Source: Lichenifustis flavocetrariae
Lineage (GTDB): Bacteria > Pseudomonadota > Alphaproteobacteria > Rhizobiales > Beijerinckiaceae
Reading direction: 5' to 3'
Assembly (NCBI RefSeq): GCF_026130545.1
Contig: NZ_JAMOIM010000015.1
Location: 101,013-165,012 of the forward strand
Length of the DNA stretch: 64,000 bases
Each line of letters begins with the position of its first letter. Position 1 is the stretch's first letter. Made by a program: the position numbers and the translations under genes. Shown here in pieces: positions 23,547-33,324 of the stretch. The notes beneath the pieces are model-generated. The model was not told the origin of the DNA and did not search any database. It saw nothing but the letters and a program-made list of their open reading frames with translations.

Positions 23547-24551
23547 TCAGTCGTCTTTCCGGTTCAGGGCCGAGTCGATGTAGACGGCCCCGATAATGAT
23601 CACGCCCTTGATGATCAGCTGGTAGAAGGGCGAGACGTTCAGGATGTTCAGCCCGTTATCGAGCACCCCGATGATCATGAAGCCGAACACCGTGCCGAAG
23701 ATCGAACCGCGACCGCCCATGAGGCTGATGCCGCCGATGACCGCCGCCGCGATGGCGTTGAGCTCGTAGCCGGTACCGGTGGTGGCAATGCCCGCCGTCG
23801 CCCGGGAGGCGAGCACGACGCCGGCAAGCCCGGCCAGAAGGCCGCTGATCGTGTAGACGGTGAGCCGGATCGCGCGCAGATCGACGCCGGCCACGCGCGC
23901 CGCCTGCGGATTGCCGCCCGTGGCATAGATGTGCATGCCGAGACGCGTCCGGGTCAGCAGGACCCAGGACGACAGCACGGCCAGGATCATCAGCAACACC
24001 GGTACGGGAAAGCCGTAGAACTGGTCGCTGACGGCCAGGAATGGGTCCGACAGTCCCGAGATGGGTTGGCCGTCGCTCAGAACATAGGCGATGCCGAGCG
24101 CGATCGTCATGGTCCCGAGGGTCGCCACGAAGGCCGGCACGCGGGCAATGGCCACTAGGGCCCCATTGAGGAGCCCGATCGCGCCGCCAGCCAGAATGCC
24201 GGTCGCCACGGCCGCCACGGTCCAGGGCGTGCCGTCCCGCTGCGCCACCATGGCGGCGGCCACGCCCGCCATGCCGACGACGCTGCCGACCGAGAGGTCG
24301 ATGCCGCCCGTCAGGATCACGTAGGTCGCGCCAGTCGCCAGCAGGGCGTTGGTCGAGACCTGAAGCAGCACGACATTAAAGTTCGACAGCGTGAAGAAGC
24401 TAGCGTTTGAGACCCCGAGCACCGCCACGAAGACGAACAACACGAGGACCAGCGCGTAGCGGAGCAAGAGCTCCTTGGCGTTGAACTTCGGACGAGCGGC
24501 CGCCGCCGAAGCGAGGTCGGCCGAAGAAAGGGCGGCTTGATCAGGCTGCAT
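23547..24551 (-). CDS. Sugar/polyol ABC importer, permease (RbsC-like)
   Basis: 334-residue inner-membrane permease of the BPD_transp_2 family. Many hydrophobic helices follow a polar N-terminus of about 35 residues. The family loop GGIDLSVGSVVGMAG and the stretch VIGGISLMGGRGS are both present. Start ATG 24551 overlaps the ATPase stop by 11 bases and has GGGAAAG upstream. It forms the channel for the binding protein encoded downstream. Confidence 0.92.
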   Translation of the reverse strand: MQPDQAALSSADLASAAAARPKFNAKELLLRYALVLVLFVFVAVLGVSNASFFTLSNFNVVLLQVSTNALLATGATYVILTGGIDLSVGSVVGMAGVAAAMVAQRDGTPWTVAAVATGILAGGAIGLLNGALVAIARVPAFVATLGTMTIALGIAYVLSDGQPISGLSDPFLAVSDQFYGFPVPVLLMILAVLSSWVLLTRTRLGMHIYATGGNPQAARVAGVDLRAIRLTVYTISGLLAGLAGVVLASRATAGIATTGTGYELNAIAAAVIGGISLMGGRGSIFGTVFGFMIIGVLDNGLNILNVSPFYQLIIKGVIIIGAVYIDSALNRKDD

Positions 24552-26097
24552 CTTTTGTCTTTCCCATGGCGAGCCGCAGGATGCTTTCCTGGTTCACGTC
24601 CTCGCGCCCAAGTTCACCCACGATGGCGCCCCCGCGCATGACGACGATGCGATGGCTGAGATTGATCAGTTCCGGCATGTCCGAGGAGGCGAGCAGCACC
24701 GCGACCCCCTGTTCGGCGAGATCGTGGATCAGGCGGTAGATCTCGCTGCGGGCTCCGACATCGATGCCGCGGGTGGGCTCATCCAGAATGAGCAGACGCG
24801 GCACGTCGGTGACGAGCCACCGGGCCAGCGCGATCTTCTGCTGGTTGCCGCCGCTGAGATGGGCGACCGTCTGGCCGAGCTTGGCATATTTCACCCGCGT
24901 GCGCTTCAGCACGTCGAGGGTTCGCTTGCGCCGATCGGCATTGTCGACGAACCCGCCCGAGCCCGTGAACCGGTCGAGATGCGGCAACGTCACATTGTCG
25001 AGGATCGACAGGGATGTCAGCACGCCCGCGAGCTTGCGGTCTTCGGGCACGAGCGCGATGCCGTTGCGGATCGACGCGGCGGGATTGGATAAGCCCAGCG
25101 GCTTGCCGTCGAGCCAGACCTCGCCCTCGGCCTTGCGCAACCCGTAGAGGGCCTCGAGCAGCTCGCTGCGCCCGGCGCCGACGAGGCCGCCAAGCCCGAG
25201 GATCTCACCCGCATGGACCGTGAAATTGTTGCGGGCCTGGTAGCCAGCCACCTTGAAGTCCTTGACCTCGATGACCGGCTTCCGGGTGCGCTTGATTTCG
25301 CGATTGGGGAACATGTCTTCGAGGTCGCGCCCGACCATGTCGGTGATGATCTGGCGTTCCGTCAGCGAGGCGGTCGGGTCATGCCGGATGATGGCGCCGT
25401 CGCGCATGATCGCGACCGTGTCGGAGATCTGCTCGATCTCCTCCATGCGGTGACTGGTGTAGAGGATGCAGGCGCCGCGCGCGCGCAACAGGCGGATGAC
25501 CCGGAACAACTGCTCGGTCTCGCGTGAACTGAGCGACGAACTCGGCTCATCCATGAGCACGATGGTCGAATCGCGTGACGTGGCCTTGATGATCTCGATC
25601 ATCTGCGTCGCGGCGACGCCAAGCCGCCGCATCGGAGCCTCGGGGTCGATGTCGAGGCCGAACTCGCCGAGGAGCCGGCGAGCCTCCGACACCATTTCGC
25701 CCCGGCGCAGGAGACCAAGCGCCCGGGTGCGTTCCCGGCCGACGAGCAGGTTCTGCCACACCTTCATGTCGGGGATCGGCAGCAGTTCCTGCGGGATGAT
25801 GGAGACGCCCAGTTTCTGGGCATGGCGGGGCACGAAACTATAGACCGGCGCACCGTGGATCGTCAGGACACCGCGATCGGGTGTCAGCTGCCCCGAGATG
25901 ATCTTGAAAAGGGTGCTTTTGCCGGCTCCGTTTTCGCCGGCGAGGACGTTCACGGTGCCGGGCAGGAACCGGGCCGTCAGATCGCGCAGCACCGGAATGC
26001 CGTCGAACCCCTTGCAAATGCCATTGAACGCGAGCGCCGGCTTGGCGGTATCGAGCGTCGGTTCTTGCTCTGCCAAAGGGGCCGGCTTGTCGATCAT
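24541..26097 (-). CDS. Sugar/polyol ABC importer, double ATPase (RbsA/MglA-like)
   Basis: About 518-residue ATPase with two fused nucleotide-binding domains, as in RbsA/MglA. The first has Walker A GENGAGKST and Walker B VLMDEPSSSL; the second has the degenerate Walker A LVGAGRSE and LSGGNQQK with LILDEPTRGID. Start taken at ATG 26097. A GTG at 26175 in frame would place the start inside the operator palindrome and is less likely. First gene of the minus-strand arm, directly behind the divergent control region. Confidence 0.92.
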   Translation of the reverse strand: MIDKPAPLAEQEPTLDTAKPALAFNGICKGFDGIPVLRDLTARFLPGTVNVLAGENGAGKSTLFKIISGQLTPDRGVLTIHGAPVYSFVPRHAQKLGVSIIPQELLPIPDMKVWQNLLVGRERTRALGLLRRGEMVSEARRLLGEFGLDIDPEAPMRRLGVAATQMIEIIKATSRDSTIVLMDEPSSSLSSRETEQLFRVIRLLRARGACILYTSHRMEEIEQISDTVAIMRDGAIIRHDPTASLTERQIITDMVGRDLEDMFPNREIKRTRKPVIEVKDFKVAGYQARNNFTVHAGEILGLGGLVGAGRSELLEALYGLRKAEGEVWLDGKPLGLSNPAASIRNGIALVPEDRKLAGVLTSLSILDNVTLPHLDRFTGSGGFVDNADRRKRTLDVLKRTRVKYAKLGQTVAHLSGGNQQKIALARWLVTDVPRLLILDEPTRGIDVGARSEIYRLIHDLAEQGVAVLLASSDMPELINLSHRIVVMRGGAIVGELGREDVNQESILRLAMGKTKDAA

Positions 26098-26165
26098 CTG
26101 CCCGCTCGTCGCACGTTTCCGGTCCGCTCCCGCCAACTTATGTGACGATTCAGCGGCATTTAAAG

Positions 26166-26231
26166 CGAATATCACATTCGCCGTGATATTCGTAACATTC
26201 CTGTGTTATCCGTCAAGCTGGAATGTTATCC
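26166..26231. promoter_or_regulatory. Divergent operator region of the polyol locus
   Basis: CGAATATCAC (26166-26175) and GTGATATTCG (26183-26192) form a perfect 10-base inverted repeat with a 7-base spacer. Next to it TAACA (26193-26197) and TGTTA (26204-26208) form a shorter inverted repeat, and TGTTATCC occurs twice as a direct repeat (26204-26211 and 26224-26231, 20 bases apart). The elements lie between the divergent starts of the ATPase gene (26097) and the FGGY kinase gene (26280). They are good candidates for the binding sites of the locus DeoR regulator. Confidence 0.65.
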
Positions 26232-26279
26232 TGCCAGCGAGGAAAAACCGCCGAAGAGCGGCCAAACTGGGAGAGATCC

Positions 26280-27797
26280 ATGCTGCTGGGCCTCGATTGT
26301 GGATCGACGTCCGTCAAAGCCGTGTTGTTCGATGAAGCTGGCCGGACGATTGCAACCGGCGGCCGCCGCACCGAGGCCCTGCATCCCGGGCCGGGCTTCG
26401 TCGAAAAGGACATGGAGGGTTTGTGGCGTGCGGGTGCCGCCGCGATCCGGGACGCGCTGGCAAAGAGCGGCACGGCGCCAGAGCGGGTCGATGCCATCGG
26501 CGTGACGGCGCATGGCGACGGGCTCTACCTCGTCGACCGCGCCGGACGGCCTCTCGGCTGCGGCATCCAATCCGTCGACAGCCGCGCCCTCGCGATCACG
26601 GGCGAGTGGGCGGCGTCCGGCCAACTGGCGGCAGTCGAACGACTCTCGGCGCAGCGGCCCTATCCCTATAGCGCGACGACCCTGCTGGCCTGGATCAAAC
26701 GGCATCAGCCGGAGCGCTACGATCACATCGGCCACGTGATGTTCTGCAAGGACTGGCTTCGGACCTGCCTGACGGGCGTGGTCGCCACCGATCCCACCGA
26801 TGCCAGCACGGCCTTCACCGACCCGCAGACCCAGGCCTACGACCCGGCGATCCTGTCGATCCTGGACCTCGCCGCCGTTAGGCCGGCTCTGCCGCCGATC
26901 CTGCCGAGCAGCGGCTCCATGGGGCGCGTCACGGCCGAGGCGGCCGCGCTCACCGGCTTGGTGGCGGGGACTCCGGTCACAGGCGGCATGCATGACGTGA
27001 CGGTCAGCTGCGTCGGTCTCGGCAATCTCGATCCTGGCGCCTTGTCGATCACGGCCGGGACCTTCAGCATCAACGAGACATTGTCGGACCGCCTGGTGGT
27101 CGATGCCCGTTGCGCGGCCCGCGCCGGGCTGAAGCCCGGACAATGGAACAACATGTCCATCTCGCCAGCTTCGTCGAACACGGTCGACTGGTTCCTGCAG
27201 ACGGCCTTTCGGGCCGAGTGGGAGGCCGATGCCGGGGGCGGCCCTGCGCTCTGGGCGCAGATCGAGGCGGACCTCGCCGCACCGACCGCCGCGGACGCGC
27301 CCTTGTTCCACCCGTTCCTGTATGGCTCACCCTACAATGCGCCGGCGAGCGCCAGCTTCTTCGGCCTGCGCTCGTGGCACGGCCGGGCCGACATGCTGCG
27401 CGCCGTGATCGAGGGGGCCGTCTTCAACCACCGTTTTCACGTTGACGTGCTCCGCTCCATCTTCCCTGTTGATCGTGCCTCGATCACCGGGGGCGGGTCG
27501 TCCGCGCCGCGCACGGCACAACTCTTCGCCGACGCGCTCGGTCTGCCGGTTGAGATCCCCGAGGCCACCGAGATCGGCGCGCTCGGGGCGGCCCTGGTGG
27601 CCGGTGTGGGGGCTGGCCTTTACGCGTCGCTCGATGATGCGGTCGCGCGTGCGTGCCGGATCGCTGCCCGCTACGTCCCTGATCCCGACCGCCAGGCGGC
27701 GCTCAGCCGCCGGTATGACCGCTATCTCGGTCTGGTGGAGGCGGTCCGGCCGTTCTGGTCGGCCACCGAGACGACGTCGATGCGTCCGGCGAAGTGA
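26280..27797 (+). CDS. FGGY-family carbohydrate kinase (EryA/xylulokinase-like)
   Basis: 505-residue sugar or polyol kinase that transfers phosphate from ATP. The N-terminal FGGY domain starts LGLDCGSTSVKAVLFD, with THGDGLY in the substrate region. The C-terminal domain has FHPFLYGSPYNAP and ITGGGSSAPRTAQLFADALG, the ATP-binding FGGY signature region. GGGAGAG precedes ATG 26280. It resembles erythritol and xylulose kinases; which polyol it uses is unknown. It opens the plus-strand arm, and its product is plausibly oxidised by the GlpD-like enzyme encoded next. Confidence 0.87.
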   Translation: MLLGLDCGSTSVKAVLFDEAGRTIATGGRRTEALHPGPGFVEKDMEGLWRAGAAAIRDALAKSGTAPERVDAIGVTAHGDGLYLVDRAGRPLGCGIQSVDSRALAITGEWAASGQLAAVERLSAQRPYPYSATTLLAWIKRHQPERYDHIGHVMFCKDWLRTCLTGVVATDPTDASTAFTDPQTQAYDPAILSILDLAAVRPALPPILPSSGSMGRVTAEAAALTGLVAGTPVTGGMHDVTVSCVGLGNLDPGALSITAGTFSINETLSDRLVVDARCAARAGLKPGQWNNMSISPASSNTVDWFLQTAFRAEWEADAGGGPALWAQIEADLAAPTAADAPLFHPFLYGSPYNAPASASFFGLRSWHGRADMLRAVIEGAVFNHRFHVDVLRSIFPVDRASITGGGSSAPRTAQLFADALGLPVEIPEATEIGALGAALVAGVGAGLYASLDDAVARACRIAARYVPDPDRQAALSRRYDRYLGLVEAVRPFWSATETTSMRPAK

Positions 27798-27832
27798 GAC
27801 GGTCCTCCACGCTCTTTAGAGTGAGCGGCCTG

Positions 27833-27857
27833 CGACGCCTCCGGATGGAGGGTGTCG
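27833..27857. repeat. Small intergenic hairpin
   Basis: CGAC-G-CCTCC (27833-27842), loop GGAT and GGAGG-GT-GTCG (27847-27857) form a stem with one asymmetric internal bulge between the kinase and GlpD-like genes. There is no T-run. It may tune readthrough or mRNA stability inside the arm. Confidence 0.3.
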
Positions 27858-27897
27858 CGGCTGGACGACGAACTGACAGATTTCCAGGATGGCCGCG

Positions 27898-29637
27898 ATG
27901 TCCCTAGTTCCCGTCACGTCCTCCCGGGCCTCGACCTTCGATCGATTGAAGGCCCATCCTCAGCTCGACGTTCTGATCGTCGGTGGCGGCATCAACGGCG
28001 CCGGCACGTTCCGCGATCTGGCGCTGCAGGGCGTCGACTGCCTGCTCGTGGACAAGGGGGATTGGTGCTCGGGCACCAGCGCCGCACCCTCGCGGCTCAT
28101 TCACGGCGGCCTGAAATATCTGGAGACAGGGGAGTTCCGCCTCGTCGCGGAATCGACCCGAGAGCGCAACCTGCTGCTCCGCAATGCCCCTCATCTCGTG
28201 AAGCCACTTCCGACCGCGGTGCCGATCCGCTCCTATGGCGGCGGCGTCGTGCCGTCGATCAAGCGCTTCTTCGGCCGTAAGGCCAAGCTGGCCGACCGCG
28301 GCGTCTTCATCGTCGAACTCGGCCTCGCGCTTTACGACTGGCTCGGGCGCAAGCACAAGGTGATGCCCCGGCACGGTCTGGCGTTAAGGGCCGCCACGCG
28401 CCGACGCTTTCCCGCCATGGCGCCGGACATCCTGGCCGTGTCGACCTATTACGACGCGCGGGTCACCCAGGCCGAGCGCCTCTGCTTCGAACTGGTGGCC
28501 GATGGAGAGGCGGCACATCCGGGCGCCCGAGCCCTCAACTACACGGCCGTAACAGCCGCTGCCGGCGGCTGCGTGACCCTGACCGATACCGTGACCGGAG
28601 ACACTGTGACGGTCGCGCCGCGCGTGGTCGTCAATGCGGCAGGCCCTTGGATCGATACGGTCAACCAGACGATCGGCCTCAACAAGCGCTACATCGGCGG
28701 CACCAAGGGTGCCCATCTCGTGGTCGACAATCCCGAGCTGGTCCGGCAGCTCGACGGGCACATGATCTATTTCGGCTCGCCCGACGGACGCATCTGCCTC
28801 GTCTACCCATTCTATGGCCATGCCCTGATCGGTTCGACCGACATCCCGGCCGCCAATCCCGATACGGTCGTCTGCGAGGACAGCGAAGCCGAATATATGC
28901 TGGCGATGGTGCGCGAGGTCTTTCCCGGCCTGCCGCTCGGCCTCGACCAGATCGTTTACCGCTACGCCGGGATCCGTCCGCTCCCGGCCGCGCAGGTCGA
29001 TGATCCCGGCGAGATCAGCCGCGATCATTCGATCGGCCGTGACACGCTGCCGGGCACGAGCATCCCACTGCTGTCGCTCGTGGGCGGCAAATGGACGACG
29101 TTCCGGGCCTTTGCGGCTCAAACCTCGGACGTGGTGCTGAAGGCGCTCGGGCGGCAGCGGCGGAGCGAGACGCTGTTCGTTCCGATCGGCGGCGGCCGTG
29201 GCTTCCCCGTCTCGGCCACTGAGCGCCGCGCATGGGTGGCGCGAGTCGTGGCCTCGCATGGCATCGATGCGGCGCGGGCCGAAACCCTGCTCGACCGCTA
29301 TGGCACGCGGGCCGAGGCGCTCCTGTCGCACCGTGACGGCCCTGATGCGGCTCTCGAAAGCCTTCCGGGCTACACCACAGGTGAGATCCGGGCCGTGATC
29401 CTGACCGAGCAGGTCGTACACCTGGCGGATCTTCTGCTCCGCCGCCTCCCGATCGGCGTCTCGGGCGAGCTGAATGCCGAAGTGGTGGCCGAGGTGGCGA
29501 CCCTGGCGGTCTCCACCCTGCAATGGACCGAGACGACCCGGCATCAACAGGTCGAGGCCCTGATCAGGATGGCCCGAGACCGCCACGGCATCAGATTGGA
29601 GCGCCAGGAGGTGGCCCGCGATGCCGTGGCGACCTAG
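27898..29637 (+). CDS. GlpD-like FAD-dependent polyol-phosphate dehydrogenase
   Basis: About 579-residue flavoenzyme of the glycerol-3-phosphate dehydrogenase family. The dinucleotide fold VLIVGGGINGAG near residue 30 binds FAD. TSAAPSRLIHGGLKYLE and GGKWTTFRAFA are family signatures, and the C-terminal DAO_C-type cap domain is present. GlpD relatives such as EryB oxidise phosphorylated polyols and pass electrons to quinones at the membrane. Placement after an FGGY kinase suggests a phosphorylate-then-oxidise route. ATG 27889 and ATG 27898 are both possible; AGGA is better spaced for 27898. Confidence 0.88.
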   Translation: MSLVPVTSSRASTFDRLKAHPQLDVLIVGGGINGAGTFRDLALQGVDCLLVDKGDWCSGTSAAPSRLIHGGLKYLETGEFRLVAESTRERNLLLRNAPHLVKPLPTAVPIRSYGGGVVPSIKRFFGRKAKLADRGVFIVELGLALYDWLGRKHKVMPRHGLALRAATRRRFPAMAPDILAVSTYYDARVTQAERLCFELVADGEAAHPGARALNYTAVTAAAGGCVTLTDTVTGDTVTVAPRVVVNAAGPWIDTVNQTIGLNKRYIGGTKGAHLVVDNPELVRQLDGHMIYFGSPDGRICLVYPFYGHALIGSTDIPAANPDTVVCEDSEAEYMLAMVREVFPGLPLGLDQIVYRYAGIRPLPAAQVDDPGEISRDHSIGRDTLPGTSIPLLSLVGGKWTTFRAFAAQTSDVVLKALGRQRRSETLFVPIGGGRGFPVSATERRAWVARVVASHGIDAARAETLLDRYGTRAEALLSHRDGPDAALESLPGYTTGEIRAVILTEQVVHLADLLLRRLPIGVSGELNAEVVAEVATLAVSTLQWTETTRHQQVEALIRMARDRHGIRLERQEVARDAVAT

Positions 29638-29673
29638 ATTGATTGCATCGAACCTATAACACTGGAGGGAAAA

Positions 29674-30726
29674 ATGGAATATCGACAGCTCGGCCGGTCC
29701 GGCCTCAAGGTCTCGGTGCTCACCATGGGCACCATGACGTTCGGCGGCAAAGGCGGCTTCGCCAAGGTCGGCGATACCGATGTCGCCGGGGCGCGGCGGC
29801 AAATCGACATGTGCGTCGAGGCCGGCATCAACCTGTTCGACACGGCCGACGTCTATTCCGCCGGCCTCTCCGAGGAGATCGTCGGCGAGATCGTCGAAGC
29901 GAAGCGCGATGATCTGCTGATCGCCACGAAGGCGCGCTTTCCCATGGGACCGGGGCCGAACGACCGGGGCCTGTCGCGCCATCATATCATCCGGGCTTGC
30001 GAGGCCAGCCTCCGGCGGCTGCGGACCGATTATATCGACCTCTACCAGGTGCACGAGTGGGACGGCCTGACGCCGCTCGACGAAACGCTCGAGGCACTCG
30101 ATGCGCTGGTCCAGTCCGGCAAGGTCCGCTACGTCGGCGCCTCGAACTATTCCGGCTGGCACCTCATGAAGGCGCTCGGCATCGCCGAACGCAACCACCT
30201 GCCGCGCTTCGTCAGCCAGCAGATCCACTACACGCTGCAGGCGCGCGAAGCCGAGCAGGAACTGGTTCCGATCTCGATTGACCAGGGCCTGGGCATCCTG
30301 GTCTGGAGCCCGCTCGCCGGCGGTCTTTTGACGGGCAAGTATCGGCGTGGCCAAGCGGAGCCCTCCGGCCGCAAGCTCAATCAATGGACCGAGCCGCCGG
30401 TCCATGACACGGAAAAACTCTACGATATCGTCGATACGGTTGTGAGCATCGCGGAAGCGCGCGGCACGTCGGGTGCGGCCGTTGCGCTCAGCTGGTTGTT
30501 GGGCCGGCCAGGCGTCACCAGCGTCATCGTGGGCGCCCGGACGGACGAACAGCTCGCCACCAACCTGAAGGCCGCCGAACTCACGCTCAGCGCTGAGGAG
30601 CGGGCGCGGCTCGACGCCGTGAGCCAGACGCCACTCGCCTACCCCTACTGGCATCAGGCCAATACGGCGAACGACCGGCTCGGGCCGGCCGATCTGTCGC
30701 TGATCGGACCGCACCTCAAGAAATAG
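29674..30726 (+). CDS. Aldo/keto reductase
   Basis: 350-residue NADPH-dependent oxidoreductase of the AKR superfamily. The N-terminus MEYRQLGRSGLKVSVLTMG is typical. Catalytic Asp and Tyr lie in FDTADVYSAG, Lys in ATKARF and His in YQVHEWDG. The C-terminal cofactor region has GARTDEQLATN. GGAGGGAAAA precedes the ATG. It follows the GlpD-like gene by 36 bases and completes the plus-strand arm; it could reduce an aldose or ketose intermediate. Its last 11 bases overlap the convergent fbpC gene. Confidence 0.9.
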   Translation: MEYRQLGRSGLKVSVLTMGTMTFGGKGGFAKVGDTDVAGARRQIDMCVEAGINLFDTADVYSAGLSEEIVGEIVEAKRDDLLIATKARFPMGPGPNDRGLSRHHIIRACEASLRRLRTDYIDLYQVHEWDGLTPLDETLEALDALVQSGKVRYVGASNYSGWHLMKALGIAERNHLPRFVSQQIHYTLQAREAEQELVPISIDQGLGILVWSPLAGGLLTGKYRRGQAEPSGRKLNQWTEPPVHDTEKLYDIVDTVVSIAEARGTSGAAVALSWLLGRPGVTSVIVGARTDEQLATNLKAAELTLSAEERARLDAVSQTPLAYPYWHQANTANDRLGPADLSLIGPHLKK

Positions 30727-31768
30727 GCAGGATGTGGACGGGGCCGTCGACCGCGACCGCGACGGCCTCGCCGATCTGGTGTTCGGCTCGGCTTGGAACA
30801 CTCAGCCGCAACGGCGGCAGGTCGGGGGCCGATGCCAGCCGGACCTGGATCGTGCAGGAGGCACCGCCGAAGCTGATCCCGACGACCTCACCGGTCGATG
30901 CGGCGGCGGGGGCCTCAGCGATCGTCGAGACATGAAGTTGTTCGGGCCGCAGCATGAGCTGGCACGGGCCCGGATCTGTCGAGAGATCCGCGGCAAAGCA
31001 CCCCAAGGCGCAATCGACTTTGCCCTGCGCCACGGTGGCCGGCAGCAAAATGGCGTCGCCCAGGAAGGCCGCCACCATGGCGTCCTTGGGTCGAAGATAG
31101 AGGTCGCGAGGCGCGCCGATCTGGCGGAACCGCCCGTCGTGCATGACCGCCACCTGATCCGCGAAGGACAGCGCCTCGGCCTGGTCGTGGGTCACCAGCA
31201 CGGTGGTTATGGCCTTTGCGGCGAGAAGCGCCGCCACGGCCTCTCTGGTCGCGGCGCGCAGGCCGGTGTCGAGCGCCGAGAAGGGCTCGTCGAGGAGCAT
31301 CAGTGACGGCTCGCGCGCCAGGGCGCGGGCGAGCGCCACGCGCTGCTGCTGGCCGCCTGACAATTGGTCCGGCCGTTTGTCGCGCATCGCGCCGGGCAGG
31401 CCCACGAGATCCATCAGGCCCGCCACGGTGCCGGCGCGAGAGGGGTCTCGTCGTGACAGTCCGAACCCGATATTGTCGGCCACGCTGAGATGGGGAAACA
31501 AGGCCCCATCCTGCATCACGACGCCGATGTTGCGGTGGTGGCTGGGCACCGGCGCACCCTCGCCGAAGAGCACGCGGCCGTCGAGCGCCAGCCGCCCCGC
31601 GTCGGGTTGCTCGAAGCCGGCGATCAACCGCAGCAGGGTCGTCTTGCCGCAGCCTGAGGGACCGACGATGGCGGTCCGGCTGCCTGACGGTACCCGAAGG
31701 TCGACCCCGGCGAGGGCCTCCATGCTGCCGAACGTCTTGCGCAGGCCTTGCAGATCGAGCCCACTCAC
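30716..31768 (-). CDS. fbpC: Ferric iron ABC importer ATPase (FbpC-like)
   Basis: 350-residue ATPase that powers ferric iron import. Walker [10 protein letters not shown], signature LSGGQQQR, Walker [13 protein letters not shown] and the switch His in VTHDQAEA are all present. A C-terminal TOBE-type regulatory domain ([11 protein letters not shown]) fits the FbpC/CysA class. It overlaps the permease gene upstream by four bases. Assigned to iron because of the fused permease and the binding protein with an iron-type Tyr cluster. Confidence 0.87.
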   Translation of the reverse strand: MSGLDLQGLRKTFGSMEALAGVDLRVPSGSRTAIVGPSGCGKTTLLRLIAGFEQPDAGRLALDGRVLFGEGAPVPSHHRNIGVVMQDGALFPHLSVADNIGFGLSRRDPSRAGTVAGLMDLVGLPGAMRDKRPDQLSGGQQQRVALARALAREPSLMLLDEPFSALDTGLRAATREAVAALLAAKAITTVLVTHDQAEALSFADQVAVMHDGRFRQIGAPRDLYLRPKDAMVAAFLGDAILLPATVAQGKVDCALGCFAADLSTDPGPCQLMLRPEQLHVSTIAEAPAAASTGEVVGISFGGASCTIQVRLASAPDLPPLRLSVPSRAEHQIGEAVAVAVDGPVHILPIS

Positions 31769-33297
31769 GGCGCGCCGGGCCGGAAGCGGGCGCGCAGCAG
31801 AACGACGAGCGGGAGGGATACAAGCATCATGATGAGGGCATAGGGGGCGGCGGCGGCATAGTCGAGTTCCCCGCTCAGCGCCCAGAACGCCATGGCGAGC
31901 GTGCGGGTTCCGTTGGGCGCCAGCATCTGGGTGGCGGTCAGTTCGTTGGCGATGCCGAGCGCGACCAGGACAGCCCCGGCCGCCGCGCCCGGGGCCGCGA
32001 TGCGCAGTGTCACGGTCAGGAGTGCCGCCACAGGCGAGCGGCCAAGGCTTGCGGCCACCCGCTCCAGCTCGATCGGTGTCAGCGCAATGCTGCCGCGGAG
32101 CGCAATCAACGCCCGCGGCAGAAACAGGACCGCATAGGCCAGCAGCAGGGTGAGGGTCGTCTGATAGAGCGAGGGCGCGGCGTGGATCGCGAAGGTGACG
32201 AGCCCCAAGGCGACGACGACGCCTGGCAGCGCGCCGACGAGGGTGTGGCTCCCCTCGATGATGCGGGTCACGGACCCAGGCAGGCGCACTGACATCCAGG
32301 CAGCGGGCAGGGCCGCCAAGGTCGTCAGGAGTCCACCCGCCAGCGCAAGGACGACCGTCTGGCCGAGGGCGGGGCCGAGGCTATCCCATTGCCAGATCGC
32401 AGTGCCCCCCACGACGAGCCAGCGCCCGAGCGTCACGAGCGGTACGCCGACCGAGGCTGCCGCGAGCAGCCCACAGGCTGCCAGGATCGGGAAGGTGGCG
32501 CGGCCAAGCTGCCGCCGGCCTACAGGGCGCGGCGCGCCCGAGCCGCCTCTCGCGTGACGTTCGCCGCCCCGGATCGCGGCCTCGACGCGCAACAGCAGCA
32601 GGCAGCAGAGCACCAGCACACCGGCCAGCATGTTGGCGGCCGGCCCATTGAAGCTTGATTGGAACTGGTCGACGATGGCCGTGGTGAACGTATCGAAACG
32701 GATCATCACGAAGAGACCGTATTCGGCCAGAAGGTGCAGACCGACCAGGAGCCCGCCGCCGCAGAGCGCCACGCGAAGTTGCGGCAGCACTGCCCGCCTG
32801 AAAGCGGCCCAGGGAGCCAGACCCAGCGATGCCGCGGCGTCTTCGAACGCCGGATCGATACGCCGCAGCGCCGCGACCGCTGGAAGATAGACGAAGGGAA
32901 AATAGGCCAGCACGGAGACCAGCAGGCCGGCCGGCAGGCCGTTGAGGCTTGGCGCCACCGTGGCCCAGGCATAGCCTTGCACGAAGGCCGGGATTGCCAG
33001 CGGCAAGAGGAAGGCCCACGCCCAAAGTCGTGCGCCGGGGAGGTCGCTGCGTTCGGTCAGCCAGGCGAGGCCGAGCGCCAGGCTGACGCAAAGCGGCACG
33101 GCAATCCCGACGAGCAGCGCCGTGTTGACCAGCAGTGTCCCCACGCGCGGCCGGAACACGAGGGCCGAGATCAGCGGCCCCCCGGCCTGCGCGATCATGA
33201 TCGCCACGAAGGCGATGGGGAGCAGGGCCGCCAGCGCCACAGCGAGAGCCGGCCCCGCCAAGGCCGGCGGGACCGCAGTCCGACGAACGATGCTCAT
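31765..33297 (-). CDS. fbpB: Ferric iron ABC importer, fused double permease (FbpB-like)
   Basis: 510-residue membrane protein with two repeated permease halves, about twelve hydrophobic segments in all, as in FbpB/SfuB. Each half has an EAA-type loop ([21 protein letters not shown] in part, and [16 protein letters not shown]). It lies between the binding-protein and ATPase genes, 27 bases after the former. Confidence 0.88.
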   Translation of the reverse strand: MSIVRRTAVPPALAGPALAVALAALLPIAFVAIMIAQAGGPLISALVFRPRVGTLLVNTALLVGIAVPLCVSLALGLAWLTERSDLPGARLWAWAFLLPLAIPAFVQGYAWATVAPSLNGLPAGLLVSVLAYFPFVYLPAVAALRRIDPAFEDAAASLGLAPWAAFRRAVLPQLRVALCGGGLLVGLHLLAEYGLFVMIRFDTFTTAIVDQFQSSFNGPAANMLAGVLVLCCLLLLRVEAAIRGGERHARGGSGAPRPVGRRQLGRATFPILAACGLLAAASVGVPLVTLGRWLVVGGTAIWQWDSLGPALGQTVVLALAGGLLTTLAALPAAWMSVRLPGSVTRIIEGSHTLVGALPGVVVALGLVTFAIHAAPSLYQTTLTLLLAYAVLFLPRALIALRGSIALTPIELERVAASLGRSPVAALLTVTLRIAAPGAAAGAVLVALGIANELTATQMLAPNGTRTLAMAFWALSGELDYAAAAPYALIMMLVSLPLVVLLRARFRPGAP

Positions 33298-33324
33298 GCG
33301 GCGGCCGGATCCCTCCGGCTCAGG

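Noticed and set aside
28384..30801. 805-codon minus-strand open frame opposite the GlpD-like and aldo-keto reductase genes
   Set aside because: No recognisable domain; both plus-strand genes have intact motifs and ribosome sites.
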